64,000 nt of DNA, from NCBI RefSeq assembly GCF_010435915.1, contig NZ_JAAFZH010000015.1:124001-188000 (forward strand), in the 5' to 3' direction. The stretch is from Spirosoma terrae. GTDB taxonomy: Bacteria > Bacteroidota > Bacteroidia > Cytophagales > Spirosomataceae. The position numbers were made by a program, and so were the translations under genes. Below are positions 42,688 to 51,851 of this stretch, in pieces (position 1 is the first letter of the stretch; each line of letters starts with the position of its first letter). Below the pieces are notes generated by a model. That model was given only the letters and a program-made list of their open reading frames with translations, did no database searches and was not told the origin of the DNA.

Positions 42688-44808
42688 ATGTCAACTACGA
42701 CAAAAACGTTTCAACACGTCAGCTATTTGTGGGACGAAGCCAAAGCGGCAGAACTGGCCGGTGATGAAGTAGGGCTATTGATTTATCGATCAAATTTGCT
42801 GGGTGCCGATTTACGCCTGACCAACTACGGTGGCGGTAATACGTCCTGCAAAGCCATTGCTAAAGATCCCCTCACGGGCCAGGACACCGAAGTCATGTGG
42901 GTCAAAGGATCGGGTGGCGATTTAGGAACGCTCAAACGTAGTGGCCTTGCAGCCTTATACGTCGACCGGCTTCGTAGCTTAAAAAATATTTATCGGGGTC
43001 TCGAATTCGAAGATGAAATGGTGGAGTTATTTAACCACTGCATTTTCGATCTAGCCTCGAAAGCTCCGTCTATTGATACTCCTCTCCACGGATTCCTTCC
43101 CTTTAAACATATTGACCACCTGCATCCCGATGCAGCCATTGCCATTGCAGCCGCCAAAGACGGCAAACAGATTGTTCAGGACTTGTTCGGCGGAACCATT
43201 GGCTGGGTAGGCTGGCAGCGACCAGGCTTCGACCTGGGCTTGCAGATGGAACAATGCCTGAATGAAAACCCAGGCATCCGCGGCATTTTCCTGGGCTCGC
43301 ACGGTTTGTTTACGTGGGGGAATACGGCCTATGAGAGCTATGTCAACACGCTCGAAGTGATTGAACGCTGCGCCGAATACCTGGAAGAAAATTACGGCAA
43401 AAAAGGCCCGATCTTCGGTGGCCCGAAGCTGGAATCGCTGGAAAAAGAAGCTCGGTTGAAACAAGCTGCCGCACTGGCTCCCGTTCTGAGAGGTCTTTGC
43501 TCGAACCAGCAACCCATGATTGGTCACTTCACCGACGATGACCGGGTCCTTCAATTTATCAACTCGAATGATCTGGCTCGGCTTGCTCCTATGGGAACCT
43601 CCTGCCCTGATCATTTCCTGCGTACTAAAATCAGCCCGCTCGTTTTAGAGTTAGCTCCTGACGAAGACCTGTCTGACGTGAAGGCTACCAAGGAGAAGCT
43701 AACGTCGGCATTTGAAGCGTATCGGGCCATGTACGAAGCGTACTACAACACCTGCAAGCACCCGAACAGCCCAGCCATTCGGGATAAAAACCCGGTCGTT
43801 ATTCTCTATCCGGGTGTGGGCATGTTTAGTTTTGCGAAAGACAAGCAAACGGCACGGGTCGCTGCTGAGTTCTACATCAATGCCATCAACGTAATGCGCG
43901 GTGCCGAAGCTATTTCGGAATACACCTCATTGCCACGTCAGGAAGCGTTCAATATTGAATACTGGCTGCTCGAAGAAGCCAAGTTACAGCGTATGCCAAA
44001 GCCAAAGCCCTTGTCGGGACGTATTGCGCTGATTACAGGCAGCGCAGGCGGTATTGGCAAAGCCATTGCCAAACGATTCCAGGCCGAAGGTGCCGTTGTT
44101 GTCATTAACGATAACGACGCGGATCGTCTGCAAGGAGCCGATGAGGAATTTAAGCAGCAATACGGTCGCGACGCTCATGCATCGGCGCTTCTGGACGTAA
44201 CGAATGCCGAAACGATTCGGAAAGCATTCGACGTAGCAGCGCTTGCCTTTGGTGGCGTCGACATTGTTGTTAACTGCGCGGGTCTGTCGATCTCGAAACC
44301 TATTGAAGAGCATACCGAAAAAGACTGGGATCTGCTCTATGACGTACTCGTAAAAGGTCAGTTCCTGGTAACGCAGCAAGGCGTTGAAGTAATGCGTAAA
44401 CAGGATATCGGTGGCGATGTCATCAACATTGCCAGCAAAAATGGTCTGGTTTCCGGACCAAACAACGCAGGGTATGGTTCGGCAAAAGCCGCTCAGCTAC
44501 ACTTAAGCCGACTAAACGCGGCCGAACTGGGTAAAGATCATATCCGGGTAAACGTAGTGAATCCAGATGCCGTTATTTCCGATAGCAAAATCTGGGCAGG
44601 TGCCTGGGCGGAAGGCCGTGCTAAGGCATACGGCGTTTCGGTGGAAGAGCTACCAGCCTACTACGCGAAACGGACTCTATTGAACGAGATTATTTTGCCA
44701 GAAGACATTGCCAACGCCTGCTTTGCGTTTGTCGGTGGACTACTCAGCAAATCGACCGGCAACGTATTGAACGTCGACGGCGGTGTTGCCATGGCCTTTG
44801 TTCGATAA
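42688..44808 (+). CDS. Bifunctional rhamnulose-1-phosphate aldolase / short-chain dehydrogenase
   Basis: A 706-residue fusion. Residues 1 to about 415 are a class II aldolase domain (TNYGGGNTSCKAI, MWVKGSGGDLGTLK, DTPLHGFLPFKHIDHLHPDA, IRGIFLGSHGLFTWG). Residues about 425-706 are an SDR domain with the cofactor loop TGSAGGIGKAIAKRF, catalytic Ser/Tyr/Lys region with YGSAKAAQ and VNVVNPDAV. Related RhaE-W/YuxG enzymes split L-rhamnulose-1-phosphate into DHAP and L-lactaldehyde, then oxidise lactaldehyde to lactate. The longer frame starts at 42628 with residues lacking a match; ATG 42688 is preferred. First gene of an operon with rhamnose isomerase and kinase. Confidence 0.94.
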   Translation: MSTTTKTFQHVSYLWDEAKAAELAGDEVGLLIYRSNLLGADLRLTNYGGGNTSCKAIAKDPLTGQDTEVMWVKGSGGDLGTLKRSGLAALYVDRLRSLKNIYRGLEFEDEMVELFNHCIFDLASKAPSIDTPLHGFLPFKHIDHLHPDAAIAIAAAKDGKQIVQDLFGGTIGWVGWQRPGFDLGLQMEQCLNENPGIRGIFLGSHGLFTWGNTAYESYVNTLEVIERCAEYLEENYGKKGPIFGGPKLESLEKEARLKQAAALAPVLRGLCSNQQPMIGHFTDDDRVLQFINSNDLARLAPMGTSCPDHFLRTKISPLVLELAPDEDLSDVKATKEKLTSAFEAYRAMYEAYYNTCKHPNSPAIRDKNPVVILYPGVGMFSFAKDKQTARVAAEFYINAINVMRGAEAISEYTSLPRQEAFNIEYWLLEEAKLQRMPKPKPLSGRIALITGSAGGIGKAIAKRFQAEGAVVVINDNDADRLQGADEEFKQQYGRDAHASALLDVTNAETIRKAFDVAALAFGGVDIVVNCAGLSISKPIEEHTEKDWDLLYDVLVKGQFLVTQQGVEVMRKQDIGGDVINIASKNGLVSGPNNAGYGSAKAAQLHLSRLNAAELGKDHIRVNVVNPDAVISDSKIWAGAWAEGRAKAYGVSVEELPAYYAKRTLLNEIILPEDIANACFAFVGGLLSKSTGNVLNVDGGVAMAFVR

Positions 44809-44834
44809 TATCGGGTTTATGGTTTATCGTATAA

Positions 44835-44889
44835 GGTTTATGGTTGGCTGACGCATCAAAGATTATCCGGTATCAGCCAACCATAAACC
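44835..44889. repeat. Intra-operon inverted repeat (aldolase-isomerase gap)
   Basis: Perfect 17-base arms (GGTTTATGGTTGGCTGA at 44835-44851 and its complement at 44873-44889), loop 21 bases. Flanking GTTTATCGTATA and CACTATAAACCATA give weaker outer pairing. The repeat lies between two co-directional genes of one pathway. Confidence 0.75.
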
Positions 44890-44925
44890 GTACACTATAA
44901 ACCATAAACTGAAAACCCCTTTCCT

Positions 44926-46200
44926 ATGCAACTCGAATCGTATCAGATTGCTGATCATAATAACGGTCTTAAAGAAAGCCATCAGCGCAAACTGGCTTAC
45001 TGGACCGATGAAGTAGCGAATGCAGAATCGATCATCTCGAAACTCATCGACTTTCAAATTGCCATTCCGAGCTGGGCTTTAGGAACGGGCGGAACGCGAT
45101 TCGGTCGGTTTGCGGGCGGTGGTGAACCTCGCTCTCTTGAAGAAAAACTGGAAGATATTGGCTTGCTTCACGCCTTGAACCAGTCGAGCGGAGCTATCTC
45201 GCTGCATATTCCCTGGGATATTCCAACCGACCCGGAAGCTATCAAGCAACTGGCAGCTCAATATGGCATTCGGTTCGATGCCATGAACTCCAATACGTTC
45301 CAGGACCAGCCCAATCAGCCAATGAGTTACAAATTCGGCTCCCTGCAACATGTCGATCCGGCGGTCCGGCAACAGGCTATCGAGCATAATATCGACGTCA
45401 TCAAACAGGGCATGGCGCTGGGTTCTGACTCGCTGACGGTCTGGCTATCAGACGGCTCCTGCTTTCCAGGGCAGTTGAATTTCCGCAAGGCATTTGATCG
45501 GACGCTGAGCAGTCTTCAGGAAATTTATAAAGCCCTGCCCGACGATTGGAAAATGCTGGTTGAGTACAAAGCGTACGAACCCAATTTCTATTCGACCACC
45601 ATCGGTGATTGGGGTTCCTCGTTCCTGTATGCAACAAAATTAGGACCGAAAGCCTTTACTTTGGTCGACCTTGGCCACCATCTGCCAAATGCCAATATTG
45701 AGCAAATCGTTGCCATCCTGCTGAATGAGCAAAAATTAGGTGGTTTCCACTTCAACGACTCTAAATACGGGGACGATGATTTAACCGTGGGCAGCATCAA
45801 GCCGTATCAGCTTTTTCTGATTTTCAATGAATTGGTGGATGGTCTGGACGCGCGTGGCTTAAATCATGCTACCGGTTTAGGGTGGATGATTGACGCATCG
45901 CACAACGTAAAAGACCCACTGGAAGACTTATTGCAGTCCGTAGAAGCCATTCAATTGGCTTACGCCCAGGCTTTGCTGGTTGATCGGGTTGCCCTCGAAG
46001 AAGCCCGCGAAGCAAACGACGTAGTACGTGCTCAGGAAATTTTACAGGAAGCGTTCCGAACCGATGTTCGTCCGCTAGTTGCCGAAGCTCGTCTACGGGC
46101 TGGTGGAGCTCTAAACCCGCTGGCGCTGTTCCGTCAATTAACTATTCGTCAGAAACTGATCGGTGAGCGCGGAAGCAAAACCGTTGCCACTGGACTTTAA
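44926..46200 (+). CDS. rhaI: L-rhamnose isomerase (RhaI type, TIM barrel)
   Basis: A 424-residue xylose-isomerase-like TIM-barrel enzyme of the RhaI type (Pseudomonas/Rhizobium-like rather than E. coli RhaA). Features are FQIAIPSWALGTGGTRFGRF near the N-terminus, SGAISLHIPWDIP, MLVEYKAYEPNFYSTTIGDWGSS with metal-binding Glu, LVDLGHHLPNANIEQ with Asp and His, and GGFHFNDSKYGDDDLTVGSIKPYQLF. It converts L-rhamnose to L-rhamnulose. It lies between the aldolase-dehydrogenase and kinase genes, with large hairpins in both gaps. Confidence 0.93.
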   Translation: MQLESYQIADHNNGLKESHQRKLAYWTDEVANAESIISKLIDFQIAIPSWALGTGGTRFGRFAGGGEPRSLEEKLEDIGLLHALNQSSGAISLHIPWDIPTDPEAIKQLAAQYGIRFDAMNSNTFQDQPNQPMSYKFGSLQHVDPAVRQQAIEHNIDVIKQGMALGSDSLTVWLSDGSCFPGQLNFRKAFDRTLSSLQEIYKALPDDWKMLVEYKAYEPNFYSTTIGDWGSSFLYATKLGPKAFTLVDLGHHLPNANIEQIVAILLNEQKLGGFHFNDSKYGDDDLTVGSIKPYQLFLIFNELVDGLDARGLNHATGLGWMIDASHNVKDPLEDLLQSVEAIQLAYAQALLVDRVALEEAREANDVVRAQEILQEAFRTDVRPLVAEARLRAGGALNPLALFRQLTIRQKLIGERGSKTVATGL

Positions 46201-46204
46201 AAAA

Positions 46205-46287
46205 AGTTTTCAGTTTATAGTTTTCAGTAGGCTGGCGCGTCAGCAAGTGTCTGGCGCCAGCCTACTGAAAACTATAAACTGAAAACT
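46205..46287. repeat. Intra-operon perfect inverted repeat (isomerase-kinase gap)
   Basis: Perfect 33-base arms (46205-46237 and 46255-46287), loop 17 bases. The arms include CAGTTTATAGTTTTCAGTAG and repeated TGAAAACT words. It begins just after the isomerase stop and ends 21 bases before the kinase ATG. Confidence 0.9.
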
Positions 46288-46308
46288 GAAAACTGCACTA
46301 CTCTTCCT

Positions 46309-47706
46309 ATGCCCGCTACGCCTGTTATTGCTGTTTTTGATGTTGGCAAGACAAATAAGAAACTGTTTCTCTTCAATGAGCGCTACGAAATCGTTTGGGA
46401 GAAAACGACTCAATTCCCGGAAATAACTGACGACGATGGAGATGCGTGCGAAGATGTTAATCGACTCTCTGCCTGGGTTCAATCGTCGTTGAACGATGTT
46501 CAGCACGTAGCCGGGTTCTCCATCAAAGCGGTTAATTTTTCCGGCTATGGCGCCAGCTTTGTTCATCTGGGGGCAGCAGGTCAAGCTGTTGGGCATCTGT
46601 ACAATTACCTCAAACCTTTTCCCGACAACGTTCGCCGTCAGTTTTACGATACGTATGGAACGGTTAGCGACCTGTCTATGCAGACTGCCTCTCCAGCCTT
46701 AGATAGTCTGAATTCAGGACTAATGCTGTATCGGCTTAAATATGACAAGCCGGAGCTTTTTAAACAGATCGACTGCTCGCTCCACTTACCGCAATATTTA
46801 AGCTACCTGATTACGGGGCAATGTTTTTCCGACATGACCAGTATCGGTTGTCATACGATGCTGTGGGATTTCCCTAATAACCAATATCACCGATGGGTCA
46901 CAGACGAACGGATCGACCAGATTCTGGCTCCTATTTTCCCGTCGGATGGTGTGGTCGTCCCTAAAGATGCTGGCCAGACCTATAAAGTCGGAGTTGGTTT
47001 ACACGATAGTTCGGCAGCGCTGATTCCGTATCTGGCTTCCTTTCAGGAACCGTTTATTCTGATTTCGACCGGTACGTGGTCGATCAGTATGAACCCCTTC
47101 AATGTCAGCCCGATAACGCCGGAAGAATTGCAGTACGACTGTCTGTGCTTTTTGCAGTTCAAAGGGAAACCGGTGAAAGCGTCTCGCCTGTTTGCCGGTT
47201 ATGAACACGAACAGCAGACCAAGCGCCTGGCCGATCATTTCAATACGTCCGCTGACTACTACAAGACGGTTCAATACGAACCGGCAATCATTCAGTCGTT
47301 ACGTACCAATCGCCCGGACTCCAGCACTAATTTCGACAGTGTGAAAAATCCGCCTATGCAGGAGTCGCTGTTTGGGTACCGCAACCTATCTCATTTTCAG
47401 ACGTATGAAGAAGCCTATCATCAACTGATGCTGGATCTGGTTGCCCAACAATTAATCTCTACAGATCTGGTGCTGGAGGGCTCGCCCGTCAGTCGTTTGT
47501 TTGTGGATGGCGGCTTCAGTAAAAACCCGATTTATATGAATCTGCTGGCTACGGCCTTTCCCCAAACGGAGGTTTATGCCGCTTCGGTAGCTCAGGCATC
47601 GGCTTTAGGTGCGGCCTTAGCCATTCATAATCACTGGAATAGCCAACCTATTCCGACCGAAATTATCGAGTTGAAACACTTCGCAAACGACTCAGTAACG
47701 ATCTGA
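46309..47706 (+). CDS. rhaB: FGGY-family carbohydrate kinase, probable rhamnulokinase
   Basis: A 465-residue FGGY sugar kinase with the actin-like fold: N-terminal phosphate-binding VIAVFDVGKTNKKLFLF, AVNFSGYGASFVHLG, the FGGY N-terminal region LPQYLSYLITGQCFSDMTSIGCHTMLWD, and C-terminal ATP-binding ISTGTWSISMNPF and VSRLFVDGGFSKNPIYMNLLA. It would phosphorylate L-rhamnulose to the 1-phosphate for the aldolase encoded two genes upstream. L-fuculokinase or another ketose kinase is the alternative; operon context favours rhamnulose. No transporter gene for rhamnose lies in the window. Confidence 0.9.
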   Translation: MPATPVIAVFDVGKTNKKLFLFNERYEIVWEKTTQFPEITDDDGDACEDVNRLSAWVQSSLNDVQHVAGFSIKAVNFSGYGASFVHLGAAGQAVGHLYNYLKPFPDNVRRQFYDTYGTVSDLSMQTASPALDSLNSGLMLYRLKYDKPELFKQIDCSLHLPQYLSYLITGQCFSDMTSIGCHTMLWDFPNNQYHRWVTDERIDQILAPIFPSDGVVVPKDAGQTYKVGVGLHDSSAALIPYLASFQEPFILISTGTWSISMNPFNVSPITPEELQYDCLCFLQFKGKPVKASRLFAGYEHEQQTKRLADHFNTSADYYKTVQYEPAIIQSLRTNRPDSSTNFDSVKNPPMQESLFGYRNLSHFQTYEEAYHQLMLDLVAQQLISTDLVLEGSPVSRLFVDGGFSKNPIYMNLLATAFPQTEVYAASVAQASALGAALAIHNHWNSQPIPTEIIELKHFANDSVTI

Positions 47707-47712
47707 TTTCCG

Positions 47713-47759
47713 ACGTAACGTACCTACTGAATAGCTTTTTGCCAGTCTGTACGTTACGT
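47713..47759. terminator. Hairpin after the rhamnose operon
   Basis: Perfect 11-base arms (ACGTAACGTAC and its complement) with a 25-base loop, located between the kinase stop and the stop of a convergent gene. T-tracts are short, so terminator function is probable but not certain. Confidence 0.55.
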
Positions 47760-47762
47760 TGT

Positions 47763-48440
47763 TTAATACGATTCATTAGCCAGTGGTTCTTTCTGGCAGA
47801 GTTGGTTATAGGCCGTTACCATCTCGCCCAGGATTCGCCAGTCGCGCCGATTGGCTGTGGGAAAATTTCGGACAAAAGCCGGGCAATCGCCAAACAATCG
47901 GTCGTGCACCGCTTCAAAGTTAGCGCGTTTAGCCAGGAATGACTCTCTGCCGTTCTTCAGAACAATGTAGCTCAGCTCCAGACGGTCTGTTTCGAGAATA
48001 AAGTTGCCGAACGTAAATTCCGTTGTTTTCTTCCAGCCCGACGCATCAAAATACAGGGCTACGCTGCCACCAAAGGGTGTAAGCCGCTCCAGCAACATCA
48101 GTTTCCCTTTTTGCCTTGGATTCGGAACCCGCTCAAAAACAACCAGCTCCTGCTCGGTAGGTATACTGCCGGTCTTGTACGCAAAATTGGGTATCCGCTG
48201 AGCAATCAAGCGTAATTCCTCTGCCTTGACCTTGGTTTTGCTCTTATCGGCATTACGGAAAATCACGTTTGCAGGTGAGCTATTTACTAACGAACCGATA
48301 CGTAGCTCACCACGAATGGTATCATTTTTTGTCGTTACAACGTAACCATCGGTCCACATCGTAATGGCTCCGAGCGGATTGTATTGCGCTAAACAGATCG
48401 TGTTCGCCATCAACAAGAAGAGTACCGCTACTAGTTTCAT
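47763..48440 (-). CDS. Secreted protein of unknown function
   Basis: A protein of about 225 residues with signal peptide MKLVAVLFLLMANTICLAQ (ATG 48440). The mature part starts with the common Bacteroidota surface pattern GYVVTTKNDTIRGELRIGSL and is beta-rich. This resembles the DUF4369/GLPGLI-like secreted proteins that contain a 'G-x-I-x-x-K-x-G-D-T-I-x-G' start, but I cannot name a family with confidence. The gene is convergent with the rhamnose operon. A TAGTTTTG box lies 24-31 bases upstream. Confidence 0.72.
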   Translation of the reverse strand: MKLVAVLFLLMANTICLAQYNPLGAITMWTDGYVVTTKNDTIRGELRIGSLVNSSPANVIFRNADKSKTKVKAEELRLIAQRIPNFAYKTGSIPTEQELVVFERVPNPRQKGKLMLLERLTPFGGSVALYFDASGWKKTTEFTFGNFILETDRLELSYIVLKNGRESFLAKRANFEAVHDRLFGDCPAFVRNFPTANRRDWRILGEMVTAYNQLCQKEPLANESY

Positions 48441-48463
48441 GAGTGAAATCAATATGTCACTCA

Positions 48464-48471
48464 CAAAACTA
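48464..48471 (-). promoter_or_regulatory. Candidate -7 box of the 47763-48440 gene
   Basis: The minus strand reads TAGTTTTG, an exact TAnnTTTG match 24 bases from the preferred start at 48440, which would be too close for the longer start at 48464. Confidence 0.4.
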
Positions 48472-48563
48472 TGATTGCAGACTGGCTACCCGACGTGTAG
48501 CTTGTCTGAATCGTCTATCCGATGTTATGAACTGTTCAAAAGCCCGTTTCAATCTTTTCTGGG

Positions 48564-50321
48564 TTATAATTTAAAATTCATGCGAGAAACTACCTGTGAG
48601 CCAATACGAGCCATAAACAGATAATCACCGGGGGTCGCCAGCCTGAACTGTTCCATAACCTCCGACGTATTGGCATACTGCTTATCGAACACGACCAGTC
48701 CCTGGCTGTCCGTAACGTATACATTGATCGATTGAGGACTGGGTATAGACACTTTAAGAGTCGTTTCGCCAGTACTTGGATTAGGATACAAAGCCAAAAC
48801 GCCTTCGAATTTCAGATTCGTGTCGGTTGAATTGTCGACATCTACCGTAAACGCATCGGTCAGGCAACCGTATTGATCGGTAACAGTATACGTAGTAGTT
48901 GTGGTTGGGGCTACGGTAATAGACCGGGTAGACTGGCCCGAACTCCAGGTATAATTTCCCGGCCACGATGCAGCCAGGGTGAAGGTCTGATTGGGAGCCG
49001 TCAGATAGTAGCGCTTCTGGTTCACCTTTTTAAACAGCGTAAACTGATCTTTTACTGACCCGTCGGTAGTTAACCATTTCGCATCGAGCCGATTGTCATT
49101 TACATCGATGATCATCGAACCTCCTATCTGGTTGTTTGAATAAACCATTGCCGGATGCGGATAGCCTGTTGATTGCCCGCCGAGTTGCCCTCCGCTCCCA
49201 TTCACTACGTAAATGATGCCCGACTGTTTATTAGCGATGGGACAGGAATTGGGCGATCCGTCGTAGCGCGCATTGCTGGTCGATACGGCATGTTGTTTGC
49301 TGTCAAACGTATACGATTGTCCGTAGTGACCTTTCATCAAAAAACTACGTTCATACACGTGACTATGGCCTGATAAGACCAGATCGACCTGATACTGCTC
49401 TAAAATAGGCAAAAGCTGTTGCCGGATTAGGGTTAAGTCGCCCGCCGTGTCGGAATCATGCGAGCCTTTCGTGTAGGGCGGATGATGAAAAAAGACAATG
49501 ACCCAGGGCAATTTATTAGCGGCTAAATCTTTCTGTAACCACTGCGCCTGGCGCCCCGCCGGATCGTATACCCGTGTTCCATCATCGCCTTCTGAATCCA
49601 GCGAAACGAAATGAATATTGGCATAATTAAACGAATAGTTCTGTTTCGAACCCGACGGCAATCCGCCTGCTTCGCCCTGCTGAGGCACGGTAATGATTTT
49701 GTAATAGTCAATATTGAAGTTTGTATGAACGCCAATGTATTCATGATTCCCCGGTGTTGGCCAGGATGGCAGATGTTTCAGTATGCTGGTATACGTATTG
49801 AAAACGTACTGCTGATACTGATCGTCGAAACCCTGATTATAAGCATTGTCACCCAACCAAAGCCAGACATCGGCCGGACGACTGTATTCAACCTGCTGGT
49901 ATTGCTGCAGGACCATCTGCTGATTGGGCGTACCTGCTCCAAAATCGCCCAGCGCCCATATTCGAACCGGACCAACAGAACCTGTTACGGGCGAAGTCTG
50001 AAAATATTGCTCATTAGATACCATCAGATCGCCAGCCGATGAGCCAACGGAATAGTAATACTTAGTGGCTGGCTGAAGTCCCGTCAACGTAACAACATGA
50101 TCAGTAGTCGACGTAGCATCAGTCACCTGCTGGTTGAGGTTATACAGATTAGTACCGAAACGTACGCGGCTATTAGTCGGTTGGTCGGTCCGCCAGCGGA
50201 TCGTAATCCCAGATGGAGTAACCGTTTGGAGATAGGGTTGCCGTGTAACGGTCTGGGCATTTGTTGACAATAGAGGCAAACAGAGGAAGCCAAGCAATAA
50301 ACGTAAAGATGGGTGTCGCAT
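48564..50321 (-). CDS. Secreted purple acid phosphatase-like metallophosphoesterase with T9SS sorting domain
   Basis: A 585-residue exported protein: signal peptide (LLLGFLCLPLLSTNAQ), a fibronectin III-like N-terminal domain (about 28-115, with RQPYLQTVTPSGITIRWRT), a metallophosphoesterase domain (about 120-370) with ALGDFGAG, WLGDNAY, TPGNHEY, FFHHPPYTKG and LSGHSHVYERS, an Ig-like segment (TYTVTDQYGC), and a C-terminal type IX secretion sorting domain with LYPNPSTGETTLKVSI. Purple acid phosphatases release phosphate from organic phosphoesters. It would be secreted to the surface or medium through T9SS. Monocistronic by the look of its surroundings. Confidence 0.92.
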   Translation of the reverse strand: MRHPSLRLLLGFLCLPLLSTNAQTVTRQPYLQTVTPSGITIRWRTDQPTNSRVRFGTNLYNLNQQVTDATSTTDHVVTLTGLQPATKYYYSVGSSAGDLMVSNEQYFQTSPVTGSVGPVRIWALGDFGAGTPNQQMVLQQYQQVEYSRPADVWLWLGDNAYNQGFDDQYQQYVFNTYTSILKHLPSWPTPGNHEYIGVHTNFNIDYYKIITVPQQGEAGGLPSGSKQNYSFNYANIHFVSLDSEGDDGTRVYDPAGRQAQWLQKDLAANKLPWVIVFFHHPPYTKGSHDSDTAGDLTLIRQQLLPILEQYQVDLVLSGHSHVYERSFLMKGHYGQSYTFDSKQHAVSTSNARYDGSPNSCPIANKQSGIIYVVNGSGGQLGGQSTGYPHPAMVYSNNQIGGSMIIDVNDNRLDAKWLTTDGSVKDQFTLFKKVNQKRYYLTAPNQTFTLAASWPGNYTWSSGQSTRSITVAPTTTTTYTVTDQYGCLTDAFTVDVDNSTDTNLKFEGVLALYPNPSTGETTLKVSIPSPQSINVYVTDSQGLVVFDKQYANTSEVMEQFRLATPGDYLFMARIGSQVVSRMNFKL

Positions 50322-50488
50322 TGGTGAAGTACGGAGGAAGCTAAAAATACAAAACTTTGCGAATCTCCCTCCATCTCACACAAAACCTCTATCCTTGTCA
50401 ACACACAAACTCAGGTTAGGAGTAGTATTTTTTGACAGTTGGCTGCTTACTCATACGATTAAACCTATGTGTCGTTTTTTTCTGTCTC

Positions 50489-51784
50489 ATGCATCATCTC
50501 TCAATTGCCATTGCTGGTTTACTGACGCTTACAAACAGCACCACTCCTTCCGACAATCCGCCTTCTCGCCCAGCGACTAAGGCGATTGTAGCCACCGACC
50601 TGAAACTGCCTGCCGGTTTTTCAGCGACCATTGCGGCCGAAGAACTGGGATCGGCCCGTCATATCGCCATCAGTAAAACGGGCGATATTTATGTAAAACT
50701 CGCTAAAGTCAAAGATGGTAGCGGTATTTATCGGTTACGTGATACCAACAAGGATGGCGTTATTGACGAACGCATTGGTTTTGGCGATTATCCTGGAACA
50801 GGAATCTTGATAAAGAACGGCTATCTGTATACCTCTTCCAATTCGGAAATCTATCGGTACAAACTGAATGATCAGGAAGAAGTTATCAATCCAAAACAGC
50901 CCGAAAAACTCGTTTCAGGATTGCGGGTGAAGCCAAGAGATCAGTCGAAATCCATTGCCGTCGACAATCAGAATAACATTTATGTCAACGTAGCATCCGA
51001 CAATGACGCCTGCCGGGAAGCGGGTACTGGCAAAGGTATGATGCCCTGCCCCCTCCTCGATTCAGCAGCTGGTATCTGGAAATTTAAAGCCGATCAGCAG
51101 AATCAGACCTATGCCACTGGTACCCGCTACGCTACCGGTCTGAAAAATGTGGTCGGCCTGGACTGGAATTCAAAAACGAATTCCCTGTTTGTTATGCAGC
51201 ACGGACGTGGCCAATTCCACGACTTCTACCCACAGTATTATACCCCAAAACAAAGTGCCGAACTGCCCGCCGAAACCATGTTCGAAGTTCATCAGGGCGA
51301 CGATGCAGGCTGGCCGTACATTTACTACGACCACATTCAAAAGAAGAAAATTCTCGCACCGGAGTATGGTGGCGACGGCAAAAAAACGGGTGGCGAAAAA
51401 ACTATTAATCCAGTAGCCGCCTTTCCGGCCCATCTTGGCCCAAATGGTCTGCTTTTTTATACAGGAACTCTGTTTCCCGAAAAATACCGGAACGGCGCTT
51501 TCATTGCCTTTCACGGACAGTCTGCGGAGCTACACAAAGGCTATATGGTCGCTTTTGTTCCGTTCAAGAATGGGAAGCCATCCGGAAATTGGGAAATTTT
51601 CGCCGATAACTTCGCCGGAACGGATCTTGTGAAGCCAACCGGCCCCGTTCAACACCGGCCTTGTGGGCTCGCTCAGGGACCCGATGGTTCGTTGTATGTA
51701 ACCGATGACCTAAACGGTACGTTGTTTCGTATTTCCTACAAAAACCCGGCACCATCCGCTAAAAAATCATCGGTGAAGAAATAA
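50489..51784 (+). CDS. Sorbosone/glucose dehydrogenase-like beta-propeller protein
   Basis: A protein of about 431 residues with an N-terminal signal segment (MHHLSIAIAGLLTL). The rest is a six-bladed beta-propeller of the PQQ-dependent soluble sugar dehydrogenase family (L-sorbosone dehydrogenase-like): LPAGFSATIAAEELGSARHIAI, FGDYPGTGILIKNGYLYTSS, LKNVVGLDWNSKTNSLFVMQHGRGQ, EVHQGDDAGWPYIYYD and HRPCGLAQGPDGSLYVTDDLNGTLFRI. Whether it binds PQQ cannot be told. The longest frame starts at TTG 50432; ATG 50489 precedes a better signal peptide. A bidirectional terminator follows. Confidence 0.85.
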   Translation: MHHLSIAIAGLLTLTNSTTPSDNPPSRPATKAIVATDLKLPAGFSATIAAEELGSARHIAISKTGDIYVKLAKVKDGSGIYRLRDTNKDGVIDERIGFGDYPGTGILIKNGYLYTSSNSEIYRYKLNDQEEVINPKQPEKLVSGLRVKPRDQSKSIAVDNQNNIYVNVASDNDACREAGTGKGMMPCPLLDSAAGIWKFKADQQNQTYATGTRYATGLKNVVGLDWNSKTNSLFVMQHGRGQFHDFYPQYYTPKQSAELPAETMFEVHQGDDAGWPYIYYDHIQKKKILAPEYGGDGKKTGGEKTINPVAAFPAHLGPNGLLFYTGTLFPEKYRNGAFIAFHGQSAELHKGYMVAFVPFKNGKPSGNWEIFADNFAGTDLVKPTGPVQHRPCGLAQGPDGSLYVTDDLNGTLFRISYKNPAPSAKKSSVKK

Positions 51785-51797
51785 ACGATGAACACAA

Positions 51798-51831
51798 AAA
51801 AAGCCAGCGATTATAAAGTCGCTGGCTTTTT
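51798..51831. terminator. Bidirectional terminator
   Basis: Arms AAAAAGCCAGCGA and its complement, 13 perfect base pairs with an 8-base loop, giving a T-run on both strands between the convergent genes at 51784 and 51852. Confidence 0.9.
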
Positions 51832-51851
51832 CATTCCCGCCTGTCAATAGA

